In this document: in pieces, positions 7,135-12,866 of the stretch
Position numbering within the stretch: position 1 is the stretch's first letter
Layout: the number at the start of each line of letters is the position of its first letter
DNA from: Bacteroidales bacterium UBA7574
GTDB taxonomy: Bacteria; Bacteroidota; Bacteroidia; Bacteroidales; Paludibacteraceae
Length of the DNA: 12,866 nucleotides
Direction of reading: 5' to 3'
NCBI GenBank assembly: GCA_002479035.1
Contig: DLLA01000107.1
Location: forward strand, 29,514 to 42,379
Program-made: the position numbers and the translations under genes
The notes under the pieces: generated by a model
What the model saw: the letters and a program-made list of their open reading frames with translations, nothing else
Database searches by the model: none
What the model was told of the DNA's origin: nothing

Positions 7135-8136
7135 TTAATCCTTTATGGCTTGGTTGGCTGTGATTATCACCATCTGCACGATATCCTGCACTTTGCAGCC
7201 GCGACTCAGGTCGTTCACCGGAGCAGCGATACCTTGCAGGATAGGACCCACAGCGTCTGCACCCGAGAAACGCTCCACCAACTTGTAACCTATATTACCC
7301 GCCTGCAAATCAGGGAATACCAGCACGTTTGCCTTACCTGCCACGGGCGAACCCGGAGCCTTCTTCGCAGCCACACTCGGCACCAGCGCAGCATCTGCCT
7401 GCAACTCGCCGTCCAGTGCCAAATCGGGTGCCAACTCGTGCGCGATACGCGTAGCCTCCACTACCTTGTCCACCAACTCATGCTTGGCACTGCCTTTCGT
7501 CGAGAAACTCAGCATCGCCACACGCGGTTCGATACCTGCCAGCGTACGAGCCGTCTCGGCAGTCGACACCGCTATCTCAGCCAACTCTTGGGCTGTCGGA
7601 CACGGATTGACGGCGCAGTCTGCAAATAGCAGGAAACCGTCCTCACCATACTGTTTGGCAGGGGTGAACATCAGGAACGCACCCGATACCAGATGTACAC
7701 CGGGCTTGGTCTTCAGTATCTGGAATGCGGGACGAATCGTGTCAGCCGTCGTACCGCGTGCGCCTGCCAACTCGCCGTCTGCGTCTCCGTTCTTAATCAT
7801 CAGACAACCCAGATACAACGGGTCTTGTGCTTTCTTGGCAGCCTCTTCCTCAGTCATGCCTTTGGCTTTGCGCAATTCGTAGAGCAGGTGCGCATATTCC
7901 GGCATCTTGGCATCGGTCATGGGGTCGATAATCTTCGCCTCCTTTATATATTCATACCCATTCTCCTTTGCCATCTGATGTATCTTCTCGGGGTTGCCGA
8001 TAAGAATCAGATGGGCGATTTTGTCACGAAGAATGATGTTTGCTGCCTCCAACGTACGGGGTTCGTCGCCCTCAGGAAGCACAATGCGCTGCGGATGTTG
8101 CTGCGCGCGCTCCAGCATTTTACTCAATATATCCAT
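7135..8136 (-). CDS. pta: Phosphate acetyltransferase, short form
   Basis: Phosphotransacetylase transfers the acetyl group of acetyl-CoA to phosphate, giving acetyl phosphate for AckA. Family segments include [16 protein letters not shown] near the N-terminus, [76 protein letters not shown], and the [11 protein letters not shown] active-site region holding the serine-arginine pair. It lacks the N-terminal regulatory domains of the long enterobacterial form. I prefer the ATG at 8136 (333 residues, [11 protein letters not shown]), because homologues begin at this point. An in-frame ATG at 8169 would add 11 residues and is preceded by GAGGGG, so it cannot be excluded. Promoter motifs lie at 8316-8346, and ackA follows. 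Confidence 0.96.
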   Translation of the reverse strand: MDILSKMLERAQQHPQRIVLPEGDEPRTLEAANIILRDKIAHLILIGNPEKIHQMAKENGYEYIKEAKIIDPMTDAKMPEYAHLLYELRKAKGMTEEEAAKKAQDPLYLGCLMIKNGDADGELAGARGTTADTIRPAFQILKTKPGVHLVSGAFLMFTPAKQYGEDGFLLFADCAVNPCPTAQELAEIAVSTAETARTLAGIEPRVAMLSFSTKGSAKHELVDKVVEATRIAHELAPDLALDGELQADAALVPSVAAKKAPGSPVAGKANVLVFPDLQAGNIGYKLVERFSGADAVGPILQGIAAPVNDLSRGCKVQDIVQMVIITANQAIKD

Positions 8137-8192
8137 TTTAATATCAATTAGTTTCCGTTTTATTTCCATATTATCCCCTCACACCCCCTACC

Positions 8193-8214
8193 GACCCGCG
8201 ATAGACCCGCGATA
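8193..8214. repeat. Perfect 11-bp tandem repeat, two units
   Basis: GACCCGCGATA occurs at 8193-8203 and again at 8204-8214 without mismatch. It lies in the predicted pta leader, about 57-78 bases upstream of the preferred ATG at 8136. GC-rich, unlike its AT-rich surroundings. Confidence 0.85.
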
Positions 8215-8260
8215 AACTCCCTAACTTTCACGCATATCCTTCTCGGCTTCTGTCACGCCC

Positions 8261-8288
8261 ATTAACTATTAATTATTACCTATTATAT
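8261..8288. repeat. Degenerate heptamer tandem repeat
   Basis: Four adjoining 7-base units begin with ATTA: ATTAACT, ATTAATT, ATTACCT and ATTATAT. They lie in the predicted pta leader, just downstream of its transcription start. AT-rich sequence makes chance similarity possible. Confidence 0.45.
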
Positions 8289-8315
8289 AGATTCCTTGTT
8301 GCAGCAGAACCGTGA

Positions 8316-8346
8316 CAAAGATACTACAAAATCCACATCTACGCAA
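8316..8346 (-). promoter_or_regulatory. Promoter for pta-ackA
   Basis: Read on the minus strand, TATCTTTG (8323-8316) lies 20 bases from TTGC (8346-8343), fitting the Bacteroidota -7/-33 arrangement. Predicted start near 8309, giving a leader of roughly 140-170 nt before pta. Confidence 0.6.
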
Positions 8347-8383
8347 TCTTTTTACAAAAAAAATACCTTTTTCTCACTTTTTC

Positions 8384-8414
8384 TTTGTTATTTCAAAAAA
8401 ATACCGTACCTTTG
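8384..8414 (+). promoter_or_regulatory. Promoter for the OmpA/LysM gene
   Basis: TTTG (8384-8387), 19 bases, then TACCTTTG (8407-8414): an exact match to the Bacteroidota consensus spacing. Transcription would begin near 8420, about 50 nt before the ATG at 8470. Confidence 0.8.
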
Positions 8415-8469
8415 CACTCCGATTCGTGCTTGTCAACTCTTGTATAAAGTGTAAAAACGGTGTGAACGA

Positions 8470-10263
8470 ATGAAAGCAAACGTACTATTTGCCATATTAG
8501 CACTATGCGGAACGACCTCTCTTTACGCGCAAGAGGCGACCGTGCATTCTGCTGATACGTTAGGCGTGCACCCATACAGAGATGAAGGTCCGATAGCGCC
8601 GAAGACGTCCAATTGGATGTTGTACTTGGATGCAGGTGGCAATATCTTTGATGGAGACTTCAGCAGTGAAATGTTGCACTCCATTTATGCCCCTACTGTG
8701 GGAGCAGGATTGATGTACAATTTCAACTCGGGATGGGGAATAGGGGTTGAGTACCTTTACTCCATGTACGGAGCAACCGGCAGGAAAGGTGCCGATAATG
8801 CCGATATCCTTCTACGTGGACAAATGCACCGCGCGGAGACATTTTTGACCTTTGACATATTTAATGTATGGCGTCCTCAGAACCCACGCAAACTATTCGC
8901 ACTCAATCTGATTGCGGGTGGTGGCGCAGGTTGGTTCCAAAATGATATCTACTACAAGCAAAAGGGACATACCGGTAGCCAGGAGCCCTTGCATGACGAT
9001 GAACTGCAATGCCGCTCGTTCTTCCTTGGGGGTGCAGACTTCCAGTTCAACGTCAGCCGTAGTATATCAATAGGTGTCAAGGGAGTATATCACTTCTTCA
9101 CTAAGGACAACATTGACGGTCGGCTGTATGGTAACAACAACGACGGTATCTTCGACTTTACTGTGTCCATGCGATACAAGATTGATGCGGTACACAAGTC
9201 CCATGTTTGCAATGTTAACAAGGACTATCTCGCCCAACGTGTTGCAGAGGAGCGGCTTCAGGCTATTGAGGATGTGGCGAAGCAGACGCGCGACACAACC
9301 ATCTATCAGTCCGACACAGTCGTAATCAACAGAACGGTAGTGGTTAAGGAGCCCGTCAAAAGCGAAGGCTACTACGTGTATTTCGACGTAAACCGCGCCA
9401 ACCTCAGCGATATCGCGCTCACAACTATTCAGCAGGTAGCGGCTCGCCTCAAGGCTGAACCTAACACCTACGCCGAAATCATTGGTTATTGCGATGACAC
9501 CGGCACTGAAAAGTACAACATGCACCTTGGCGCAAGACGTGCTGGCAATGTCAAAGAAGAATTGGTAAAGGAGTACGAGATTGCACCGGAGCGCATCATC
9601 GGTTATAGTCGAGGTATCCTGCCCAGCAAGCGGGGCAAAGCAGCCTACGGACCAAACCGGCGCGCGGAAGTTCACATCCTTACCAAAGCGCAATTCCAGG
9701 CTCTCCAAGCCGCGCAGGAAAAGGAGCAGAGTGAGCAGAAAACGGTTGGCACGCAGGAGCAACAGGAACCGCAAACTCCCGCGAAAACCGTCACGTTCCG
9801 CAAAGGAATGACACTCGGACATCTGGCTCTGCAAGAGTATGGCGATGCAAGTTATTGGATATACATCTACCGTGCCAACAAGGATAAAATTTCCAATCCT
9901 GACCACATCGAAGAGGGCATGGTATTGGTGATTCCCGAACTGACTGCCAAACAGCGCGAAACGGTTCACCCGAAGACTGCGCAAGTGCAGCAGGAGAAGC
10001 AGGAATCCGCTCTGCTCCATATATCGGGCAAGGTCATCGCCACCGAGAAGACCGGACAAGACTGGACGCTTAGCCGCATGGCACGCAAGCACTACGGCAA
10101 TACACATTGTTGGGTATATATATACGCAGCAAACAAAAGCAAAATAGCAAATCCGGATAGGATTCCGCAAGGGGTAACGCTCAGTATTCCCGAACTTACG
10201 CCCGAGCAGCAGTCTATCACGAAAGAACAAGTTGCCGAAGTGTTGGCAGCCATACGAAAATAA
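8470..10263 (+). CDS. OmpA-family envelope protein with two LysM-like modules
   Basis: This 597-residue protein is predicted to be an outer-membrane protein that grips peptidoglycan. Residues 1-20 are a signal peptide (cleavage before Q21). Residues about 45-240 are rich in alternating beta strands with many G and aromatic residues, consistent with an 8-strand OmpA-like barrel. A charged linker follows (241-298). Residues 299-405 are an OmpA C-terminal domain (YYVYFDVNRANLS...; peptidoglycan-binding D342 and R356/R357 present, with C341 where threonine is usual). A glutamine-rich linker (406-438) leads to two LysM-like modules, 441-491 and 529-576, which share the pattern YWIYIYRANKDKISNPDHI...GMVLVIPEL and CWVYIYAANKSKIANPDRI...GVTLSIPEL. 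OmpA plus tandem LysM gives three potential cell-wall contacts. It has its own promoter, and a tRNA gene follows 25 bp after the stop. Confidence 0.93.
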   Translation: MKANVLFAILALCGTTSLYAQEATVHSADTLGVHPYRDEGPIAPKTSNWMLYLDAGGNIFDGDFSSEMLHSIYAPTVGAGLMYNFNSGWGIGVEYLYSMYGATGRKGADNADILLRGQMHRAETFLTFDIFNVWRPQNPRKLFALNLIAGGGAGWFQNDIYYKQKGHTGSQEPLHDDELQCRSFFLGGADFQFNVSRSISIGVKGVYHFFTKDNIDGRLYGNNNDGIFDFTVSMRYKIDAVHKSHVCNVNKDYLAQRVAEERLQAIEDVAKQTRDTTIYQSDTVVINRTVVVKEPVKSEGYYVYFDVNRANLSDIALTTIQQVAARLKAEPNTYAEIIGYCDDTGTEKYNMHLGARRAGNVKEELVKEYEIAPERIIGYSRGILPSKRGKAAYGPNRRAEVHILTKAQFQALQAAQEKEQSEQKTVGTQEQQEPQTPAKTVTFRKGMTLGHLALQEYGDASYWIYIYRANKDKISNPDHIEEGMVLVIPELTAKQRETVHPKTAQVQQEKQESALLHISGKVIATEKTGQDWTLSRMARKHYGNTHCWVYIYAANKSKIANPDRIPQGVTLSIPELTPEQQSITKEQVAEVLAAIRK

Positions 10264-10266
10264 TGG

Positions 10267-10286
10267 GTAACCGCATAGATGGTTAC
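10267..10286 (+). other. Small hairpin between the OmpA/LysM gene and the tRNA
   Basis: GTAACC (10267-10272) and GGTTAC (10281-10286) form a 6-bp stem with an 8-base loop just after the stop codon. There is no T run, so it is a poor terminator. It may mark a processing site between the mRNA and the tRNA, for which no separate promoter is seen. Confidence 0.35.
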
Positions 10287-10288
10287 AT

Positions 10289-10363
10289 GGTCCTGTAGCT
10301 CAGTTGGTTAGTAGCACCTGACTCATAATCAGGGGGTCCTTGGTTCAAGCCCAAGCAGGACCA
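10289..10363 (+). tRNA. tRNA with CAU anticodon (Met, or Ile2 after lysidine modification)
   Basis: A 75-base cloverleaf: acceptor GGTCCTG/CAGGACC perfectly paired (10289-10295 with 10356-10362), anticodon stem CCTGA/TCAGG around loop CTCATAA (anticodon CAT at 10324-10326), T-arm CTTGG-TTCAAGC-CCAAG (10339-10355) and discriminator A (10363). CCA is not encoded. The anticodon stem lacks the GGG/CCC of initiator tRNA. C4:G69 and C5:G68 are features of tRNA-Ile2 recognised by TilS in E. coli, so an AUA-reading isoleucine tRNA is a real alternative to elongator Met. Oddity: the D-arm has 14 rather than 13 bases between positions 13 and 26, apparently an extra T at 10312, which leaves a bulged or 3-bp D-stem. 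Confidence 0.92.
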
Positions 10364-10364
10364 C

Positions 10365-10401
10365 GAGAGGTTGTCTGACACGTTCAGGCAATCTCTTTTT
10401 T
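10365..10401 (+). terminator. Intrinsic terminator of the tRNA transcript
   Basis: The arm GAGAGGTTGTCTGA (10365-10378) pairs with 10384-10397 around a 5-base loop, with two or three G-T wobbles, and runs into TTTTTT. It directly follows the tRNA 3' end and lies upstream of the clpP promoter, isolating the two units. Confidence 0.88.
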
Positions 10402-10420
10402 ATCTGACAGCACACTGTCA

Positions 10421-10452
10421 TTTGGAAATCTCAATAAAAACTGGTAACTTTG
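10421..10452 (+). promoter_or_regulatory. Promoter for clpP (and probably clpX)
   Basis: TTTG (10421-10424), 20 bases, then TAACTTTG (10445-10452). Predicted start near 10459, giving an A-rich leader of about 57 nt before the clpP ATG at 10516. No heat-shock operator such as CIRCE was seen. Confidence 0.75.
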
Positions 10453-10515
10453 CAGGTCGAATGAGAGTCTTCTTCCATAAAGACAACGTAAATAACGAAA
10501 ACAACCAAACAGATA

Positions 10516-11178
10516 ATGACAAACGATTTTCTCAAGTTCGCCGTAGCGAACGGACTCAATTCCATGCACGTGGAGCAGACCATGCAGGCGTCTGCCAACT
10601 ATATCAGCCCGTCCATATTGGAGGAGCGGCAACTGAATGTCACGCAGATGGACGTGTTCTCGCGACTGATGATGGACCGCATCATCTTCCTCGGCACCGA
10701 GGTCAACGACTACACAGCCAACGTGATTCAAGCCCAACTGCTGTACTTGGACTCGGCAGACTCGGACAAAGACATACACATATACCTCAATACCCCTGGC
10801 GGTTCCGTATATGCGGGCTTGGGTATCTACGACACCATGCAGTTTGTGCGCTCGCGCGTGGCCACGATATGCACGGGCATGGCGGCATCTATGGGTGCGG
10901 TACTGCTCGTAGCGGGCGAGAAAGGTATGCGTGCCGCGCTGCCCCACAGCCGCGTGATGATACATCAGCCGTTGGGAGGCATACAGGGACAGGCTTCGGA
11001 CATCGAGATTACCGCCAAAGAAATCCTCAAACTCAAGGACGAACTATACCAGATTATCTCTGACCATTCGGGGCAGAGCATGGAGCGTATCCGCCACGAT
11101 GCCGACCGCGACTACTGGATGAAAGCCAACGAAGCCCTCGAGTATGGTATGATTGACAAAGTGTACGAGAGGAAGTAA
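10516..11178 (+). CDS. clpP: ATP-dependent Clp protease proteolytic subunit
   Basis: This 220-residue serine peptidase of family S14 forms the double-heptamer proteolytic barrel that works with ClpX (encoded next door). The catalytic triad is intact with canonical spacing: S125 in GMAASMG, H150 in [10 protein letters not shown], and D199 in DADRDYW (25 and 49 residues apart, as in E. coli ClpP). The N-terminal stretch of about 28-35 residues, including the GLNSM and [32 protein letters not shown] segments, resembles Bacteroides ClpP closely; part of it is probably a propeptide. It has its own promoter. No trigger factor gene precedes it here, unlike the tig-clpP-clpX order known in many Bacteroidales. 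Its TAA stop touches the left end of the inverted-repeat element that fills the gap to clpX. Confidence 0.98.
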   Translation: MTNDFLKFAVANGLNSMHVEQTMQASANYISPSILEERQLNVTQMDVFSRLMMDRIIFLGTEVNDYTANVIQAQLLYLDSADSDKDIHIYLNTPGGSVYAGLGIYDTMQFVRSRVATICTGMAASMGAVLLVAGEKGMRAALPHSRVMIHQPLGGIQGQASDIEITAKEILKLKDELYQIISDHSGQSMERIRHDADRDYWMKANEALEYGMIDKVYERK

Positions 11179-11385
11179 GGGGGTGTTCTTTTAATTGCTT
11201 TTTGAGTGATTTTTGAGTTTTTGGGTTAGTAGATGCGCGGCTTGAGCAAAGGAGCAATGCGGGCATTGTGACTGAGCGAAAGTCTCGCAGATACAAGCAA
11301 AAAACAAAAAGCACCAAAAAAGTGTTACAACACTCTCACATTTGTAAAATTTTAAGTTAAACGGGGAATTAATAGAACACCCCCT
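11178..11385. mobile_element. MITE-like element with 19-bp terminal inverted repeats
   Basis: Left end AGGGGGTGTTCTTTTAATT (11178-11196) and right end 11367-11385 are inverted copies matching at 18 of 19 bases. They bound a 208-bp non-coding segment that fills nearly all of the clpP-clpX gap, from the last base of the clpP stop codon to 5 bases before the clpX ATG. Inside are a two-unit 11-bp repeat (11199-11220), a CAATG-CGGG-CATTG hairpin (11255-11268) and an AGTGT-TACA-ACACT hairpin (11321-11334). I see no transposase and no clear target-site duplication. It could be a miniature inverted-repeat transposable element, or simply a long-range RNA stem regulating clpX. The inverted repeat itself is certain; its mobile nature is inferred. 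Confidence 0.5.
11199..11220. repeat. 11-bp tandem repeat inside the clpP-clpX element
   Basis: TTTTTGAGTGA (11199-11209) is followed by TTTTTGAGTTT (11210-11220), matching at 9 of 11 bases. It is T-rich, so partly expected by composition. Confidence 0.5.
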
Positions 11386-11390
11386 ATAAT

Positions 11391-12641
11391 ATGGCAACAA
11401 AGAAGAAAGAACAGGCTGTCTGCTCGTTCTGCGGTCGCCCTATGCCGCAGATGTTCAAGGGCGAGGACGGGGCATATATATGTCAGGAGTGCATAGAGGC
11501 GGGGCATCAGATGATTCAGCAAATGAATCAGTACCAGGCGCAGCACCCCGAAGTGGAGGGACTGGACCTGGCGCACCTGCCCAAACCAACGGAAATCAAG
11601 GCTTTTCTCGACCAATACGTCATCGGTCAGGACGAAGCCAAGCGTTACCTGTCGGTGGCGGTGTACAACCACTACAAGCGTATCCTGCAGCCGCGCGAGG
11701 AGAACGGCGTGGAGATAGAGAAGTCCAACATCATCATGGTGGGCTCGACAGGTACGGGTAAGACACTGTTAGCCAGAACGATAGCCAAGATGCTGGCAGT
11801 GCCTTTCACCATTGTGGACGCCACCGTGCTTACCGAAGCCGGCTACGTGGGCGAGGACGTGGAGAGCCTGCTCACGCGCCTGCTGCAAGAGGCGGACTAC
11901 GATGTGCAGAAAGCAGAGAAAGGCATTGTGTTCATCGACGAGATAGACAAGATAGCACGCAAGTCGGACAACCCGTCCATCACACGTGATGTGTCGGGCG
12001 AAGGCGTACAGCAGGGCTTGCTCAAACTATTGGAAGGGTCGATGGTGAACGTACCACCCCAAGGGGGACGCAAACACCCTGAGCAAGAGTTCATTCATGT
12101 CAATACACAGAATATACTGTTCATCTGCGGCGGTGCCTTTGACGGTATCGAACGCAAGATAGCGCAACGCCTTAACACACAGGTAGTTGGCTTTGATGCA
12201 GCACAAAAGACCAAGCAGGTGGACAAGAGCGATTTGCTGCAGTATATCGCACCTCAGGACTTGAAGTCTTTTGGTTTGATACCGGAAATCATCGGGCGTC
12301 TGCCTATCCTTACTTACCTCAAGCCGCTGGACCGCGATGCACTGCGCAATATCCTCACCGAGCCCAAGAATGCCATCACCAAGCAGTATCAGAAACTGCT
12401 GGCTATGGATGGCGTGTCCCTCACTTTCGACCGCGATGCACTTGACTATATCGTGGACAAGGCGATTGAGTACAAACTCGGAGCCCGCGGCTTGCGCAGC
12501 CTGACTGAAACCATTATGATGGACGTGATGTACGAAGTGCCTGCCGACAAGAGTATCAAGGAGTTCCATGTCACCCGCGCACTCGCCGAGGAGAAATTGT
12601 CACGCATCAACCCGCTGACCCTCCAGGCATCACAAGGATAA
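11391..12641 (+). CDS. clpX: ATP-dependent Clp protease ATP-binding subunit ClpX
   Basis: This 416-residue AAA+ unfoldase recognises substrates, unfolds them with ATP and feeds them to ClpP. The N-terminal zinc-binding domain has CSFC (C11, C14) and CQEC (C31, C34). In the AAA+ module I see Walker A GSTGTGKT (118-125), pore loop GYVGED (151-156), Walker [10 protein letters not shown] (179-187), the RKH loop (227-229), GRLP with a probable arginine finger (R303) and sensor-2 GARGLR (364-369). The ClpP-docking loop reads VGF (266-268) where E. coli has IGF, a conservative change. Length is normal for the family. It lies 212 bp after clpP, separated by an inverted-repeat element; no convincing separate promoter is present, so readthrough from clpP is likely. 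Confidence 0.98.
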   Translation: MATKKKEQAVCSFCGRPMPQMFKGEDGAYICQECIEAGHQMIQQMNQYQAQHPEVEGLDLAHLPKPTEIKAFLDQYVIGQDEAKRYLSVAVYNHYKRILQPREENGVEIEKSNIIMVGSTGTGKTLLARTIAKMLAVPFTIVDATVLTEAGYVGEDVESLLTRLLQEADYDVQKAEKGIVFIDEIDKIARKSDNPSITRDVSGEGVQQGLLKLLEGSMVNVPPQGGRKHPEQEFIHVNTQNILFICGGAFDGIERKIAQRLNTQVVGFDAAQKTKQVDKSDLLQYIAPQDLKSFGLIPEIIGRLPILTYLKPLDRDALRNILTEPKNAITKQYQKLLAMDGVSLTFDRDALDYIVDKAIEYKLGARGLRSLTETIMMDVMYEVPADKSIKEFHVTRALAEEKLSRINPLTLQASQG

Positions 12642-12667
12642 TAGCAGACTATCACAAACACATACCT

Positions 12668-12714
12668 ATACGAAAAGGGCTGTCTGGTACTTCGCCGGAC
12701 AGCCCTTTTCGTAT
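12668..12714. terminator. Bidirectional intrinsic terminator, about 20-bp stem
   Basis: 12668-12687 pairs with 12695-12714 around a 7-base loop (one G-T wobble). The core is GAAAAGGGCTGTC against GACAGCCCTTTTC. It sits between the convergent ends of clpX (stop 12641) and the partial minus-strand gene (stop 12737), and its symmetric A and T runs suit both directions. Confidence 0.9.
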
Positions 12715-12734
12715 GCTTGTAAATTATTCTATGA

Positions 12735-12866
12735 TTACCAGTTAATCACAAACCCTGCGTGTACGTTGATACCGGCTTGGGCATAGTACCATGGCCAGCA
12801 GGCTGTACCGTCCTCAAAGTATGAGCAGTCGCTACCGCCGTTGCTGGCATACTTGGCATCGAAGAT
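12735..12866 (-). CDS. C-terminal end of a probable outer-membrane beta-barrel protein (partial)
   Basis: Only the last 43 codons are inside the window; the gene enters from the right edge with no start visible. The translation ends GINVHAGFVINW followed by TAA. The closing strand of alternating hydrophobic residues with a C-terminal aromatic (W) is the usual signal recognised by the BAM machinery for outer-membrane barrels. Earlier residues contain two cysteines (C14 and C23 of the visible part) in a loop-like, G/S/D-rich stretch. The family cannot be named from this fragment. It converges on clpX and shares its terminator. Confidence 0.7.
   Translation of the reverse strand: MFDAKYASNGGSDCSYFEDGTACWPWYYAQAGINVHAGFVINW

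Larger units (their letters stand above)
8137..8469. other. Divergent intergenic region between pta and the OmpA/LysM gene
   Basis: About 300 bp without a gene. From left to right it contains a two-unit 11-bp tandem (8193-8214), a degenerate heptamer array (8261-8288), a promoter firing left towards pta (8316-8346) and a promoter firing right (8384-8414). The -33 elements of the two promoters are about 40 bp apart, so they are close enough to influence each other. AT-rich runs fill 8325-8405. Confidence 0.8.

Noticed and set aside
5923-7629. 568-codon open frame on the plus strand across ackA and part of pta
   Set aside because: It lies opposite two clearly conserved genes, its translation is rich in H, R, L, Q and C as expected for an antisense shadow, and it spans the pta-ackA gap.
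8181-8190. ACACCCCCTA upstream of pta resembling the right end of the clpP-clpX element
   Set aside because: Only about 10 bases are shared, with no matching partner arm nearby, so it does not support a second element copy.
9067-10230. 387-codon minus-strand frame opposite the OmpA/LysM gene
   Set aside because: It is the antisense of a protein with clear domains; no promoter or recognisable motif supports it.
11336-11343. CACATTTG as a weak -7 element for clpX
   Set aside because: The first base does not match the consensus and there is no TTTG at the expected distance upstream.
11385-11390. TATAAT directly before the clpX ATG
   Set aside because: It adjoins the start codon, has no partner element, and this group uses TAnnTTTG rather than TATAAT as the -7 motif.
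1-12866. CRISPR arrays, phage genes, toxin-antitoxin or restriction genes
   Set aside because: No direct repeats with regular spacers and no matching protein motifs were seen on either strand.

Overview
The window looks like chromosomal DNA from a member of the Bacteroidota, most likely the order Bacteroidales. Three things point there. The promoters fit the Bacteroidota pattern TTTG, then about 19-20 bases, then TAnnTTTG. Start codons lack consistent Shine-Dalgarno sequences. The protein types (an OmpA/LysM envelope protein, a secreted beta-rich protein with a short C-terminal tail, a Bacteroidales-like ClpP and a pta-ackA pair) are typical of the group. Most of the content is housekeeping. 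I found no phage, CRISPR array, toxin-antitoxin or defence genes, and no clearly new gene system.

Layout. Bases 1-511 are non-coding: an 11-bp tandem repeat, a promoter and a long leader for a secreted 619-residue beta-sandwich protein (512-2371, +). This gene converges on a minus-strand run of maf (2469-3035), a UbiA-family prenyltransferase (3032-4012) and a cytoplasmic GH13 amylase-type enzyme that begins with TTG (4070-5713). A 17-bp perfect hairpin at 2405-2445 lies between the converging genes. Upstream on the same strand lie ackA (5812-7005) and pta (7135-8136 or 8169), the acetyl-CoA to acetate pathway that makes ATP in fermentation. A non-coding stretch of about 300 bp then holds two divergent promoters, one for pta and one for an OmpA-domain protein with two C-terminal LysM-like modules (8470-10263, +). 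Next on the plus strand come a CAU-anticodon tRNA (10289-10363) with its own terminator, clpP (10516-11178) and clpX (11391-12641). The end of an outer-membrane-type protein gene (12735-12866, -) converges on clpX across a 20-bp terminator stem.

How the genes work together. pta and ackA form one pathway. ClpP and ClpX form the ClpXP protease. The OmpA/LysM protein probably anchors the outer membrane to peptidoglycan. GH13, UbiA and Maf share no obvious pathway but are packed head to tail, UbiA and Maf with an ATGA overlap.

The most noteworthy structures are non-coding. The clpP-clpX gap is almost exactly filled by a 208-bp segment with 19-bp near-perfect inverted ends, which looks like a miniature transposable element. 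Unrelated 11-bp-period tandem repeats recur in five separate intergenic regions. The tRNA carries one extra base in its D-arm, and its acceptor stem fits tRNA-Ile2 (lysidine) at least as well as tRNA-Met.
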